Shown here: in pieces, positions 42,893 through 52,772 of the stretch
How positions within the stretch are numbered: the first letter of the stretch is position 1
Layout of the letters: every line of letters begins with the position of its first letter
Assembly (NCBI GenBank): GCA_040384465.1
Contig: JAZKJF010000001.1
Span: 124,001-188,000, forward strand
Direction: 5' to 3'
DNA: 64,000 nucleotides
Source of the DNA: UBA5078 sp040384465
Lineage (GTDB): Bacteria > Pseudomonadota > Gammaproteobacteria > Pseudomonadales > Pseudohongiellaceae
The notes under the pieces: model-generated
What the model was told of the DNA's origin: nothing
Database searches by the model: none
Seen by the model: the letters and a program-made list of their open reading frames with translations, nothing else
Translations under genes and position numbers: made by a program

Positions 42893-44407
42893 ATGAGCGA
42901 GCAAAGTTCACATCGACAAATACTCATATCCAGCGCAATCATAGGTGGCGCCTCGGTAATTAATATTCTGATTGGTTTGTTGCGTATGAAGATTGTAGCC
43001 ATATTACTCGGCCCTGCCGGTATTGGCTTGATCGGTATCTTGCAGAATATGATAACCACTGCATCCATCATGAGCGCCATAGGTTTTGGCAATGTCGGAA
43101 CCCGACAGATTGCCGAGGCTAATGGCCGGGGTGACCAGGCTGCCATTGATGCGTCTCGCCGAGCGTTGTTCTGGGGGACTCTGATACTGGCTGTTATCGG
43201 TGGGGTGGTGTTTTGGGCCTTGCGAGATATTCTCGCCAGCAAGTTATTAAGTGATGCGGCACTTGCCTCTACTGTAGGCTGGCTTGCACTAGGTGTGGCT
43301 TTGACCGTTGCTACAGGGTCTCAGCGAGCATTGCTTAACGGCATGCGCCGTATCGGCGATATTGCTCGTGTCACGGTATTATCCTCAATATTCAGTACTC
43401 TATTGGGTGTCCCTCTGATATTTTGGCTCGGCAATGATGGATTGCTCTGGTTTATTCTAGTGGCCCCCTTGGGCAGCTTTATCATGAGCCACCTCTTTGT
43501 GGCGGGTTTGCCGAGCATACAGTCTGGTCCGACGCCTATAAAGGTTTTATCAGTCCAGTGGCGCACTATGGCTAGGCTGGGCTTCGCCTTTATGGTCGCA
43601 GGGCTGGCGGGCACTGTTGGCCAGCTGGTGGTGCGCACCTTGGTACAGAGTGACCTTGGTAGCGAGCAGTTGGGTTACTTCCAGGCAGCTTGGGTTATCT
43701 CGATGACGTATATCGGTTTTGTGCTCGGCGCCATGGGTACCGATTACTATCCGCGTCTGACCGCAGTCATACACGACTCGGATCAAACCAACCGGCTGGT
43801 GAACGAGCAATCGGAAGTTGCTGTCCTGTTAGCGGGGCCTGTCCTGTTGGCAATGTTGGCGCTGGCGCCTTGGGTAATTAAGGTGCTGTACTCCGCAGAG
43901 TTCGCGCCAGCGGTTAAGGTCTTACGTTGGCAGATATTAGGAGATGTCCTCAAGATCGTCAGCTGGCCTTTGGGCTTCGTAATTTTGGCAGCCGGTGCAG
44001 GGCGTACTCATATCTTCGCTGAATTATCGGCCATGTTGACATTCGCGGTTGCTACCTGGTGGTTACTGCCATTGCTGGGCATTGAGGCAACTGGCCTCAG
44101 TTTTTTTATTATGTATGTGGTTTATCTGCCGCTGGTTTACTGGCTAGCCCGCAGGCGTACCAGCTTCTGCTGGAGTAAGACTGTACTGCGCGATCTCCTT
44201 CTTCTTTTTACATTGGCTCTACTTGTTGCACTTACTGGAATGTGGCATGACGTTCTTGGCGTCACTATTGGTCTAGTGGCAGCCAGTGGTTTTGGTATTA
44301 TGGCATTGATACGTTTAGCTACAATGGCCAGTCTTGGTGGTCCAATTGGAAGACTGGCAACTTGCGTTCGCCGCTTCCTGCTTGAAACAGGTATTATCCA
44401 TGAATGA
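42893..44407 (+). CDS. Wzx-type polysaccharide flippase
   Basis: The 504-residue protein has 12-14 predicted membrane helices (for example IIGGASVINILIGLLRMKIV at the N-terminus) and belongs to the O-antigen translocase/WzxE-like branch of the MOP superfamily, with LLGPAGIGLIGILQNM typical of it. It should carry undecaprenyl-linked repeat units from the cytoplasmic to the periplasmic face. It overlaps the start of the following glycosyltransferase gene. Base composition is closer to the genome average than in the genes that follow. Confidence 0.9.
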   Translation: MSEQSSHRQILISSAIIGGASVINILIGLLRMKIVAILLGPAGIGLIGILQNMITTASIMSAIGFGNVGTRQIAEANGRGDQAAIDASRRALFWGTLILAVIGGVVFWALRDILASKLLSDAALASTVGWLALGVALTVATGSQRALLNGMRRIGDIARVTVLSSIFSTLLGVPLIFWLGNDGLLWFILVAPLGSFIMSHLFVAGLPSIQSGPTPIKVLSVQWRTMARLGFAFMVAGLAGTVGQLVVRTLVQSDLGSEQLGYFQAAWVISMTYIGFVLGAMGTDYYPRLTAVIHDSDQTNRLVNEQSEVAVLLAGPVLLAMLALAPWVIKVLYSAEFAPAVKVLRWQILGDVLKIVSWPLGFVILAAGAGRTHIFAELSAMLTFAVATWWLLPLLGIEATGLSFFIMYVVYLPLVYWLARRRTSFCWSKTVLRDLLLLFTLALLVALTGMWHDVLGVTIGLVAASGFGIMALIRLATMASLGGPIGRLATCVRRFLLETGIIHE

Positions 44408-45341
44408 AACGGAAAAACCGCTGGTCACTTTCGCACTTTTTGCCTACAACCAAGAGAAATTTATTCGTGATGCTGTGGAAGGGGCGTTGGCGCAAGATTA
44501 TGAGAATTTGGAGATAATTCTCTCTGATGATTGTTCGACGGACCGAACTTTTGAGATCATGAGTGAAATGATCTCAAATTATAAGGGGGGGCACGCTGTT
44601 CTCCTGAATAGGAATGTAGAAAATTGCGGGCTGACTGCGCACTTTAACAAGATACTTAAGGTTGCTCGTGGGGGAATTATCGTAGTTGCAGCAGGGGACG
44701 ATATCTCGCTCCCAAATAGATCAACTTTAGTAGTTCAAGTATTAAAAGATAACCCTTACATAATGGCGGTATCATTTGATGATCATGTTATTGACGACTC
44801 CGGTAGAGTAATTAGATTCAACAAGTGCGATGAAGAAGCATCGAATAGCATCATTTCAGGTCACGAGTTTTTTCAAGGAAAATCTAAAGCTTTAAGCGGT
44901 GCTTCTAGAGGTTTTCGAAAGGAGTTGTATGAAAAATTTGGTGATCTGAATGAAAATTGCCCAACTGAGGATACTCCCTACTTGGTCCGCACGTTTTTGG
45001 TTGGGACTGCTTGTGCCTGCCCCCTGCCCGGGATTTACTATCGGCGCCACGGAAATAATCTCTCAGGAGAAGCAAACTTACACAAAATTAATTTTCAAGC
45101 AATTTTTGATCAGTATCGAAAAGACATTGATTTTGCCAGAGATTCGAATTTTGCTACGAGTAAAATTATAGAAATGGCGAATTTTTGGGCCTTTAGGAAT
45201 CTTCGACGACGAGTTATCAGAGGTAAAGTTTACAACAGAAGCATTTCATTTATTGAGTATTTAAAATACGTACTAATCAGCGAAGATTATACATTTCGAG
45301 AGAAAATAGGAATTCTCAAGAAGGTATGGTTTTCAACTTAA
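44400..45341 (+). CDS. Family 2 glycosyltransferase
   Basis: The 313-residue GT-A enzyme starts LVTFALFAYNQEKFIRDAVE and has the nucleotide-binding ILSDDCSTDRT and the DxD-like AAGDDISLPNRS around residue 100. The C-terminal half has PTEDTPYLVRTFL, as in GT2 enzymes that act on deoxy or amino sugars. The ATG at 44400 overlaps the wzx stop. It probably adds one residue of the repeat unit; the sugar is not predictable. Confidence 0.88.
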   Translation: MNETEKPLVTFALFAYNQEKFIRDAVEGALAQDYENLEIILSDDCSTDRTFEIMSEMISNYKGGHAVLLNRNVENCGLTAHFNKILKVARGGIIVVAAGDDISLPNRSTLVVQVLKDNPYIMAVSFDDHVIDDSGRVIRFNKCDEEASNSIISGHEFFQGKSKALSGASRGFRKELYEKFGDLNENCPTEDTPYLVRTFLVGTACACPLPGIYYRRHGNNLSGEANLHKINFQAIFDQYRKDIDFARDSNFATSKIIEMANFWAFRNLRRRVIRGKVYNRSISFIEYLKYVLISEDYTFREKIGILKKVWFST

Positions 45342-45440
45342 ACCTTGATGAATTAGCTAAAACTTTATACCGGAATGAAATATTGAAATATTTTTTCGGT
45401 GGCACCTAATTGAATCTATTTTATTTGTGGTAATAAGTTT

Positions 45441-46460
45441 ATGAGTAGCAGGCTGGGAGGAATGAGGCATATTTTTTTGAATGCTGTCAGAAATATTGGC
45501 TTCGATAAGTGGACTTTTTTTAATGATTTATCAGTTGTTTCGCCGAGAAGACGTTCTAGTCATGGAAGTACTTTAAATTTCTATTCCGCTGCAAATAATA
45601 TAGGTAATTTTTTACCAGTAATGGCGATTCATCAACAATTGGGTGAAAATCTTGACTGTTGGAATATGCACGATCCTCATATTGACTATGATTTTATTAA
45701 TAGAAATTATAAGTCAATTGTGATTGGTGGAGCCGGTTTATTACATCCAGTATTCGAGTCTTTCTGGTCAAGATTTTCTAAAGAATGCAAGTTGCCATTT
45801 ATTATATGGGGTGTCGGCGGTTGCTATCCGGATAATATTGGCGATGAAAAATTCGCTGGACTGTCTAGCGATGGTGTATTTAGTAACGGGATGATAGGAG
45901 CTTTTGAGAAGGCGGAACTTATTAATGTTAGGGACTTTATTACTGCAGAGCGAATTGGTAGGACTAATGTTTCGATTACTGCATGTCCAACATTAATTTT
46001 ATTGAAAAATTATAGATCTACCTCAGTGCAGGGAAAGAAAATGTCGGAAGTCGTCTATGCGCCGCATTCTGGATTGGTAACTGCCAAAGAGAACTCCCAA
46101 CTAATGGAGATTCTTAACAGTAAGTATCCAGATATTTTTTTCACTGAAAATAAGCAAAGTCTAATGTTTGGGCTTTGGGATTTAATAGATGCGTACTGCT
46201 GGGCTGATCTGGTTGTGACATCAAGACTTCACGGGGCTATTATCGCTTGGTCTCTCGGTACACCTTTCTTGGCGCTTGCTCGGGATGAGAAATTGGACGG
46301 ATTCAAAGAGTTCGCGGGAGTAGATCGATCTGTATTTAGAAATGTGAATGAGCTAACTGCCCGGTTCGAAGCGGGCGAGGTTTACGACACAGATAAATTC
46401 TATGCAGACGCACTATCGTTTGCTGGCCATGCACGCACTTGGTGTAATGCATATTCCTGA
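45441..46460 (+). CDS. Polysaccharide pyruvyl transferase family protein (1)
   Basis: These enzymes add a pyruvate ketal from PEP to sugar hydroxyls. The 339-residue protein shows NNIGNFLPVMAI near the N-terminus, IVIGGAGLLHP and FIIWGVGGCYPD in the first Rossmann half, and VVTSRLHGAIIAWSLGTPF, the family signature with the catalytic Arg-Leu-His-Gly, in the second. The sugar acceptor is unknown. It is the first of three such genes in the locus. Confidence 0.87.
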   Translation: MSSRLGGMRHIFLNAVRNIGFDKWTFFNDLSVVSPRRRSSHGSTLNFYSAANNIGNFLPVMAIHQQLGENLDCWNMHDPHIDYDFINRNYKSIVIGGAGLLHPVFESFWSRFSKECKLPFIIWGVGGCYPDNIGDEKFAGLSSDGVFSNGMIGAFEKAELINVRDFITAERIGRTNVSITACPTLILLKNYRSTSVQGKKMSEVVYAPHSGLVTAKENSQLMEILNSKYPDIFFTENKQSLMFGLWDLIDAYCWADLVVTSRLHGAIIAWSLGTPFLALARDEKLDGFKEFAGVDRSVFRNVNELTARFEAGEVYDTDKFYADALSFAGHARTWCNAYS

Positions 46461-46806
46461 TGAGCTATTCCGTACGAACCCTATCAACTCGATTTGAAGC
46501 GCGGATGTAATGATCGGTGTGTGACTGCGGCACGCGTGTGAAGATACGACCATTCCAGTCAAGCGCAAATAGGCGTACAAGAAAGCGAAGTGGAAAATCG
46601 GCAGAGTTGGACTTAACTACAACAGCAGGCTTGCTTGGCAGGCCGACTTGAATTGCTAAGGTAGTTAGAGCTAGATTTCTAGAGTGGCACGTTTTCAACG
46701 ACCGCCCTACATATAAATCAGAGTATAGAAGTCACACATTTTGCTGCACCGATTATATTTAGACGAAATCCCATCCCCCAAATGAAGTAGAGGTCCTGGC
46801 CAAGGA
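46461..46806. other. Intergenic region without recognisable gene
   Basis: Neither strand gives a protein I can place. A 77-codon minus-strand frame (46465-46698) has no ribosome binding site or family features. The region lies next to a broken acyltransferase gene and an assembly gap and is probably debris. Confidence 0.4.
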
Positions 46807-47150
46807 ATGAGTGCGCTGGAATACAGGGCTGAAGTAGGTGGGGCTGTGCTGCCAGTCATTCTCTATCGCTCAGGGGTGTCATTTGTCAGTGGTGTGTTCG
46901 CAGGTGTTGGCATTTTCTTTGTCATCAGCGGCTACCTGATACCGGCGATTGTTATATCAGAACTACAGGATGGAAGATTCACTCTTCGCAAGGTCTATGA
47001 ACGAAGGGCGATTCATACCTGTAATCGGAGCTGCATTGGTAATTTTGACTGCAGATCGATCCGTACTAGTAGGCAGGATTCTTAGTTATCAGCCAATTGT
47101 GATGTTGGCTTGATGAACTACAGCCTCTACATTCGGCATCAACTTATAGA
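46807..47150 (+). pseudogene. Remnant of an acyltransferase-3 (OafA/YrhL-like) gene
   Basis: The N-terminal piece AVLPVILYRSGVSFVSG ... GIFFVISGYLIPAIVISELQDGRF is the start of membrane O-acyltransferases that acetylate polysaccharides, but the usual DGLRA segment before it is altered. After KVYERR the matching sequence shifts to another frame and jumps to the distal part (IPVIGAALVIL ... VGRILSYQPIVM). A further frameshift then leads to GLMNYSLYIRH. So the gene has a large internal deletion and at least two frame changes. It ends shortly before a run of N. Confidence 0.75.
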
Positions 47151-47165
47151 TGTTTATTTAAGATT

Positions 47166-47175
47166 NNNNNNNNNN
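47166..47175. other. Assembly gap (10 N)
   Basis: Ten undetermined bases. The true length of missing sequence is unknown. The gap lies between the acyltransferase remnant and the next glycosyltransferase gene, so mobile or repeated DNA may be missing here. Confidence 0.99.
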
Positions 47176-47382
47176 GAGTACTCCCGCTAAAATGAATCCG
47201 TAACAGGTAACGTAATAATTGATGCGAAAATTATTTTGCAAAAAACTGCCGTTGCCGATTCAAAAGATGAATGCAATTGACGATTTACTGGCATGCAACT
47301 GGCAGGTAGTAGGAAACGGTTGTAAAGAGATGATCGGCGGGACACGTACTTTGTAGGGTGTAGCAAGTTTGGAGGGGTATCT

Positions 47383-48225
47383 TTGTTAGTAATCAATTTG
47401 ACAACGACATATCAGCGGTTGCCTCTGTGCAGGATAGCCTTGCTGTCGCTGTTATTGCAGTCCAAATCTCCCGACAAAATCAACCTTTGGGTGTCGGCTA
47501 ATCCTTATCTTAGAGACATGGGGATAAGAAGTCCTGCATTGGTAGATGATTTTTTGGCTTCTCTACCAGATGCTTTAGCAAAGCTCGTGCATGTTAGATG
47601 GGTCTCAAATACAGGACCATACCGTAAACTCATTCCTGTACTTAGAGAGGCCACATTGGACGATCTTATCGTAACTGCAGATGATGATATTTTTTATGGT
47701 GAAAATTGGCTGAAAATACTTTTGGATGCATATTATCTCTCACAAGATGTGGCTGTGGCTGCACGAGTAAGGGGTATAGAATTCAATTTTTTAGGAAGAG
47801 AGACATCTTATATATACTGGAGACTACTAAAGAAACCAATCATCCTGTCTAACGACTATGTGGTAACGTTCGGCGGAGGTGCTGTCCTTTCAAAAGCGAT
47901 GTTCCGTGAAGAGGATATTGCCGATAATGCTTTTCTTGAAATTGCTCCTACCGCTGATGATCTTTGGTACTCAAAGTTATTAATGAGGAACTCTATTAAA
48001 GTCTGCGTTGTCCCGGATGTCCTAAATGAATTGAATTTCATCATCCACAATGATGGTTTAATAAACGACAATTACTCTAAGAAATTATCTCTTTTCAGTA
48101 AAATTCCGATCCGTTTATGGAGTTATTTGGCGGGGTATTTCGGTATGACTGTGTCTGGAAATGATTGCGCTTATAAGAAAATTAATAGGTACTTCTACAC
48201 GATTGATAATAAGCTTGGACGTTAG
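47383..48225 (+). CDS. Glycosyltransferase with GT-A fold (paralogue a)
   Basis: The 280-residue protein starts with TTG at 47383 behind a strong GGAGGGG. It shows INLTTTYQRLPLCRIALLSLLLQS, PYRKLIPVL and the Asp cluster TADDDIFYGENWL (about residues 98-110), where a metal and sugar nucleotide would bind. The same arrangement (LTSYPPR, PYKKLIP, IADDDMYL) occurs in the gene at 56122 and in the fragment at 61130, so the three are related. The family is a poorly characterised group of capsule glycosyltransferases. Confidence 0.78.
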   Translation: MLVINLTTTYQRLPLCRIALLSLLLQSKSPDKINLWVSANPYLRDMGIRSPALVDDFLASLPDALAKLVHVRWVSNTGPYRKLIPVLREATLDDLIVTADDDIFYGENWLKILLDAYYLSQDVAVAARVRGIEFNFLGRETSYIYWRLLKKPIILSNDYVVTFGGGAVLSKAMFREEDIADNAFLEIAPTADDLWYSKLLMRNSIKVCVVPDVLNELNFIIHNDGLINDNYSKKLSLFSKIPIRLWSYLAGYFGMTVSGNDCAYKKINRYFYTIDNKLGR

Positions 48226-48299
48226 AACGTTCTCGCCCTGTGTCAGAATTGTTGTCGCCTGAATTGAATTTTTAACTCACAATAACAGGGGCGATTGGA

Positions 48300-48460
48300 T
48301 TGGAAGAAAGCACCGATTATAAGGCCGCTGTGTTTGAGAAGTTGTTGCGGCGCATAGTCGATTGGTTATAAAGGTGACCAAATAGAAGGCATCTCTGTAC
48401 AATTGGGGCATCAAAGTCAAAGAGCAGGGATTAACAGCATTGGGTAAGAGTCCCTAAGCA
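48300..48460 (+). pseudogene. Possible IS3-type OrfA remnant
   Basis: A weak, broken similarity to the helix-turn-helix subunit of IS3-family transposases can be read: LEESTDYKAAVFEKLLRRIVDWL in one frame, then after a stop the typical hook KASLYNWGIKVKEQGLTALGK in another. The intervening stop codons and lack of an OrfB argue for a relic. The rest of 48226-48490 shows nothing recognisable. Confidence 0.35.
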
Positions 48461-48490
48461 TATTAAACTTTTTATTGAGCAGTTGAAGAT

Positions 48491-49411
48491 ATGAGTACCC
48501 CTTTTTTTTCTATCATCATGCCCGTATATAACAAAGAGGAATTTGTTTCAAGAGCAATTGAAAGCGTATTGGCTCAGGACTTTACGAGTTTCGAACTTAT
48601 AATTGTTGTAGATAAATCCACTGATCTAAGCCTTGAAGGTGTTTTAAAATTTAATGATATAAGAATAAGGGTATTCACTCGAGATACTCCTGGTGCTGGT
48701 GGTTATGCCGCACGCAATCTTGGAATTCAAGAATCGCAAGCTAATTGGATTGCATTTCTTGATGCTGATGATATTTGGACACAGAATCATCTTTATGAAT
48801 TACATAAGGAAATACATAGCTCTCATTATTCTTTGGATATGGTTGTAATGGGGTACAAATCTGATAAGGGCAAGGGATGCTCTTTGGATTTTGGAGATAG
48901 AGTATTGAGGCAACAAGAAGTTCTAAGTTTATTTTCGCAAAGAGACTTCATTCATACAAATTGTTTTGCAGTGAATAGGAAGAATATTCTGTCCTGCGGT
49001 GGATTTCCAGATGGTCGAGCGCGACAAGGTGGTGATGCTGACACTTGGTTACGATTAGTTTTGGAGGGGCAATACTTCAGAATTAACAAACTTATAACAT
49101 CATTCTATTTCTCGCTAGATGGAGGCGTCATTTCATCAAAAAAGAATATGTCAGGATTTCATCCAATTTACGAAACAGTACGTTCGCTACTAAATGGAAA
49201 GAAAGGTGATATAGATTCGAATCGTATTCAAGCACTTCTGAAAAAGATATCTAACAGGAAGAATATTTCTTGGATGCTTCACAAAAGAGTCGCTAGGTAT
49301 TTCAAATTTTCTGACCTTGCGTGCATTTATTTTGAGGTGCTTGGGCCGAAGGATATTTCAAAAATATTACTTTTACTTCTCCCAAGAGTGCTTCTAGCGA
49401 AGATGTTGTAA
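48491..49411 (+). CDS. Family 2 glycosyltransferase
   Basis: The 306-residue enzyme has the classic GT2 start FFSIIMPVYNKEEFVSRAIESV (residues 5-26). AARNLGIQESQANWIAFLDADDIW follows, with the DxDD metal site near residue 95, and later RQGGDADTWLRLVLEG. It is AT-rich like its neighbours. It precedes the Wzy gene by 16 bases, so the two are cotranscribed. The donor and acceptor are not predictable. Confidence 0.88.
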   Translation: MSTPFFSIIMPVYNKEEFVSRAIESVLAQDFTSFELIIVVDKSTDLSLEGVLKFNDIRIRVFTRDTPGAGGYAARNLGIQESQANWIAFLDADDIWTQNHLYELHKEIHSSHYSLDMVVMGYKSDKGKGCSLDFGDRVLRQQEVLSLFSQRDFIHTNCFAVNRKNILSCGGFPDGRARQGGDADTWLRLVLEGQYFRINKLITSFYFSLDGGVISSKKNMSGFHPIYETVRSLLNGKKGDIDSNRIQALLKKISNRKNISWMLHKRVARYFKFSDLACIYFEVLGPKDISKILLLLLPRVLLAKML

Positions 49412-49427
49412 CCAAATAGAGTATTCA

Positions 49428-50573
49428 ATGTTCGCTAAATTTTTGCTATCTGTCGGAATAGTTTTTCTTCCCCTCTATCTAGGGAACTCCGGAGGTGTTC
49501 AGTTATCTCATGGCTTAATCGCCATTGCATGTGCGATCGTTCTTGTAACAAGGAGTAATAAGCTACGGCCATATGATGGGGTGCTCGGATTTTTAGTTTT
49601 CTTTATTTTCTTAAGAGAAAGCATTCAAATATTTTTCTTCAATGCTCCTCTTTCTGGTGTTATGCCAAGCGTCTATTTGTTATTCAATTTTTTGTTACTT
49701 ATTATTGGACACAATATTATTGACAGGGATTTTTCACGAAACTACTTGCTCCCTGCCTTAATTCTGGGAACTATAATTGCGGTTTCTGGTGTTCTATTTA
49801 CAGGGTTTAATTTTACGGTTGACCAAGAATTTGGGCGTGGAATCGGTACTTTTAATAATCCCAATCAGTTGGGGTACTTTGCTGTCTGTACCTTTTCAAT
49901 TGCTGTTCTACTTTATTTGCTGGGTTCAGCCGGGATGACAATTCTTGGCGGTCTAGTTTTATGTAGTATTTTTCTGGCGATAGCGTCACTCTCAAAGGCG
50001 GCAATGGTTGGGATTTTGTTCTCTACCACGCTTTTGGGGTACGGCTTAATTCCTCCTGGTAAAAGTCGTGCTCAGTTTGGGCTATTGCTAGTTGCTTTAG
50101 TTTGTGTGGCTTTGTATCTGATTTTAACTAGTGCCACCTATCGAGAGTTTTCATTTGTAGTGCGGTTATTAGATATTGGCAGTGATTCAGATGATAATTT
50201 GATCGGTCGAGGCTACAACCTGGCAACATATATGAATGGTTTTGAGGTAGCATTTGGGTTGAGCGACTTCAAAGCAAAGCTTATTCGTGGGTCAGAGGTT
50301 CACAGTACTATCGGTTGGGTTTTTATAAATTACGGAATACTGGGCGGTGGGCTGTTTCTACTTTTTTTGTATATGTGGTGGTGGAAGCTTTTTAAGAATT
50401 TTGGACTGGTTTCCAGTATTATTGTCGCAGGTCCACCAATGTTGTACGGATTAACTCATAACGGTATAAGGTTCACGATATTTTGGATACTTATAGCATT
50501 AACATTTTCCATTAAATTGAGAAGTTCTGACTATTTAGACCGACCTGCTTCTTTCAAGTTAGCAGGCAGTTGA
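49428..50573 (+). CDS. Wzy-type O-antigen/EPS polymerase
   Basis: The 381-residue protein has about 10-11 hydrophobic helices and the arrangement of the Wzy/WaaL family. That includes a large periplasmic loop before the last helices and the motif GTFNNPNQLGYFAV (about residues 138-151), common in O-antigen polymerases. It would join flipped repeat units in the periplasm. The last codons (AGS and stop, 50565-50573) are inside the left end of an IS5-family remnant, so the original C-terminus has been cut slightly. Confidence 0.85.
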   Translation: MFAKFLLSVGIVFLPLYLGNSGGVQLSHGLIAIACAIVLVTRSNKLRPYDGVLGFLVFFIFLRESIQIFFFNAPLSGVMPSVYLLFNFLLLIIGHNIIDRDFSRNYLLPALILGTIIAVSGVLFTGFNFTVDQEFGRGIGTFNNPNQLGYFAVCTFSIAVLLYLLGSAGMTILGGLVLCSIFLAIASLSKAAMVGILFSTTLLGYGLIPPGKSRAQFGLLLVALVCVALYLILTSATYREFSFVVRLLDIGSDSDDNLIGRGYNLATYMNGFEVAFGLSDFKAKLIRGSEVHSTIGWVFINYGILGGGLFLLFLYMWWWKLFKNFGLVSSIIVAGPPMLYGLTHNGIRFTIFWILIALTFSIKLRSSDYLDRPASFKLAGS

Positions 50574-51555
50574 AAAACCCAGTTTGTGAGAAAATAGCGC
50601 CATCAAATTTAATGGAACAATGCCTAGCGTGGTAAAAGTTCTCCTCAAGCAGTTATGTTCAGTTACCGGACGCTGGCGTCGAGAATTCCAGTCGATTATC
50701 CTATTCGAAAAGTGGTCGATCTTGTGCTCAAGGATCATTAAGCAGCAAGCGTATGCGTTGCGGCATAGTCAAATTGGTGTCGCGTGAGCATTTCAATATC
50801 GATGACACTTTGCTTGAAGCGTGCGTCTCTATGAAGGCGCTGCGTGCTAAAGATGGCAGCGAAGAAGCGCACCAAAGAGGCTTACGAATCGAAAACAGAT
50901 TGCGACGCCAATCTGTTGCGCAAGGCCGCAAGCAAAGAAACGAAGTTGTGCGACATGTACCATATCGTCATCGAGAATCGAAACGGCGAGATCGTTGGCA
51001 TTCACTGAGATCACCAGTGCGGAATCCCTGACAGGAGTGGGAGACTAGTGTGAACGTCGCTTGCGCAACTGGGATTGAGGCCTGGCCACAAGGGCTATGA
51101 CTTCGGGGCCGTTGTTGAGGGTTGTCGGGTGCTGAAGTTAACGCCGAATGTGGCCGCTAGAAAAAGAGGGAGCCAGTTGGATAAGCGTACCAACGGGACA
51201 AGGAGATACAAGATCAGCCAAACCAAGCGCAAGACAATCAGAGAATGCTTTGAATGGATGAAAGACATTGGATTAGTGCGAAATTTCCGGCATTGCGGTC
51301 AAGCCAATGTGTCCAGGATAATCCATTTTATAGAAGCGATGTACAACACACGACGCGGATGAGAGTTTTCTGGGCTGACCGGAGTAAGGAAACAGTGCAT
51401 TGCATGCTGGAAAAGCAGAAATTGATCAGAGACTAACGTGTTCATTAAGAATTTGAAAGTTTAAGAACAAAAAAGTTCCAGCGACGTTGAGATGTCTACA
51501 AGATCTAAAACAGCACTGGCTTTGGTGGTTAAGCTGGGTTTTTCTACGGGCTGAC
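50564..51555. mobile_element. Decayed IS5-family insertion sequence
   Basis: Imperfect terminal inverted repeats can be seen: left 50564-50587 (GCAGTTGAAAAACCCAG) and right 51531-51555 (CTGGGTTTTTCTACGGGCTG). They match at about 19 of 25 positions. Between them lies a broken IS5-type transposase. The length of about 990 bases is short for the family because of internal deletions. The left end overlaps the stop of the wzy gene. Confidence 0.75.
50660..51363 (+). pseudogene. IS5-family transposase, degraded
   Basis: Pieces of the transposase are found in order but in different frames. They are SRIPVDYPIRKVVDLVLKD near the start, VSREHFNIDDTLLEACVSMKALRAKDGS (50780-50863), KTDCDANLLRKAASKETKLC with IENRNGEIVGI in another frame, and the C-terminal DKGYD-type region GHKGYDFGAVVEGCRVL ... 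ECFEWMKDIGLVRNFRHCGQANV (51075-51362). The first Asp of the DDE triad (FNIDDTL) and the DDE Glu region survive, but frameshifts and deletions make it non-functional. Confidence 0.85.
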
Positions 51556-51671
51556 AGTTGTGACATGATCTCTTTTGGGAGCTGTTAATATTGGATATCT
51601 TTAACAATCTCAGTTCATATTTAATGATATAGATCTATTTAAATTAGTATTACCGAGAAAGGAAATTTTGC

Positions 51672-52748
51672 GTGAATATCGGACTCATCACTGGCTTTTG
51701 GTCAACTAACATAGGTAACGCCTTTTTTCATCTCGGCGCTGATTTTATTCTTCGTCATTTAGCTAATGAAAGTGACAGAATAATTTGGCTTAATAATATG
51801 CCTGCTTACTGGCGATTATTTAATAAGAAGAATCCGGCATTTGGGGTGAGAGGTATTGGTGAGCCAAGTCTAGATGTTTTGGTAATGGTTGGACCATTTC
51901 TCAGGCGCGCATTCCCAGAAATATGGAAGGACGAGTTGATTAGATTACAGAACTCGGGTACTCGCATAGTAATGCTGGGTTTGGGTTCTATGCAGCATGA
52001 TCTGGAAACTAAAAAATTATGTAGAGAATTCTTTAAAGATTTGCGACCACAATTTATCTCTACAAGGGACCAAGCTACTTACGACACTCTTGCTGATTTG
52101 GGTCTCAACATTGAAAGAGTTATATGCCCGGCATTTTTTATAAATCATGCTGTAAAAAAGCCCATTGGAAATGTTCCCGATTATTTGGTTGTCAACTGCG
52201 AAAAAGTAGTTGAGCCCGAATTGAAAACCAAGAACTCTAGTGAATCGACAGGTAATACTCTTTCTGTATCGATAAATAATGTGAGTTTTGACATTATTTA
52301 TGACACCGTGCCATCTAATCGTTATTTAGAAAGATTTGCAGAGCTGACTTTGAATCTGAAGTACTTATTTTCACGGGGTGGGGAATCCTCTATATCTGGT
52401 ATTGATATCTATCGGACAGTACATAGATCAAATCCATTTATATTTAGAGAAATGTTTTCTAGACCTAATACAATGGTTAGTGATGTACCACATCCATACT
52501 TACTTGCTTATGCAAACGCTAAGCTAATAATTACAGATCGAGTTCATACTGCAGTAGCGGGTGTGGCGTATGGTGTCCCAGTGATCTTTGTTGGGAGAAC
52601 AAAGAGACAAGGCTTGTTGTCAGCGGCGGGTATCAATATAGAAGCCTGTGGGACTCTGTGTGTTGATCAGGAGGTCCTGGAGGCAGAAAAATTAAGACTG
52701 CTGAATTTAGTTAGCATAAATGTTTTCGGGAAAAATATTAATTCATGA
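51672..52748 (+). CDS. Polysaccharide pyruvyl transferase family protein (2)
   Basis: The 358-residue protein starts with GTG at 51672 behind AAGGA. The N-terminal NIGLITGFWSTNIGNAFFHLGADFIL, the central LGLGSMQHDLE with FISTRDQATYDTLADLG, and the late LIITDRVHTAVAGVAYGVPVIF fit the family, with D-R-V-H replacing the usual S-R-L-H-G. This may mean a changed substrate. It is directly downstream of the IS5 remnant and upstream of an epimerase gene. Confidence 0.82.
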   Translation: MNIGLITGFWSTNIGNAFFHLGADFILRHLANESDRIIWLNNMPAYWRLFNKKNPAFGVRGIGEPSLDVLVMVGPFLRRAFPEIWKDELIRLQNSGTRIVMLGLGSMQHDLETKKLCREFFKDLRPQFISTRDQATYDTLADLGLNIERVICPAFFINHAVKKPIGNVPDYLVVNCEKVVEPELKTKNSSESTGNTLSVSINNVSFDIIYDTVPSNRYLERFAELTLNLKYLFSRGGESSISGIDIYRTVHRSNPFIFREMFSRPNTMVSDVPHPYLLAYANAKLIITDRVHTAVAGVAYGVPVIFVGRTKRQGLLSAAGINIEACGTLCVDQEVLEAEKLRLLNLVSINVFGKNINS

Positions 52749-52772
52749 TCGTAACCGGTGATTATAATTCTC

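Noticed and set aside
46465..46698. 77-codon minus-strand frame after the first pyruvyl transferase gene
   Set aside because: No ribosome binding site, no family resemblance, and it lies in debris next to a pseudogene and an assembly gap.
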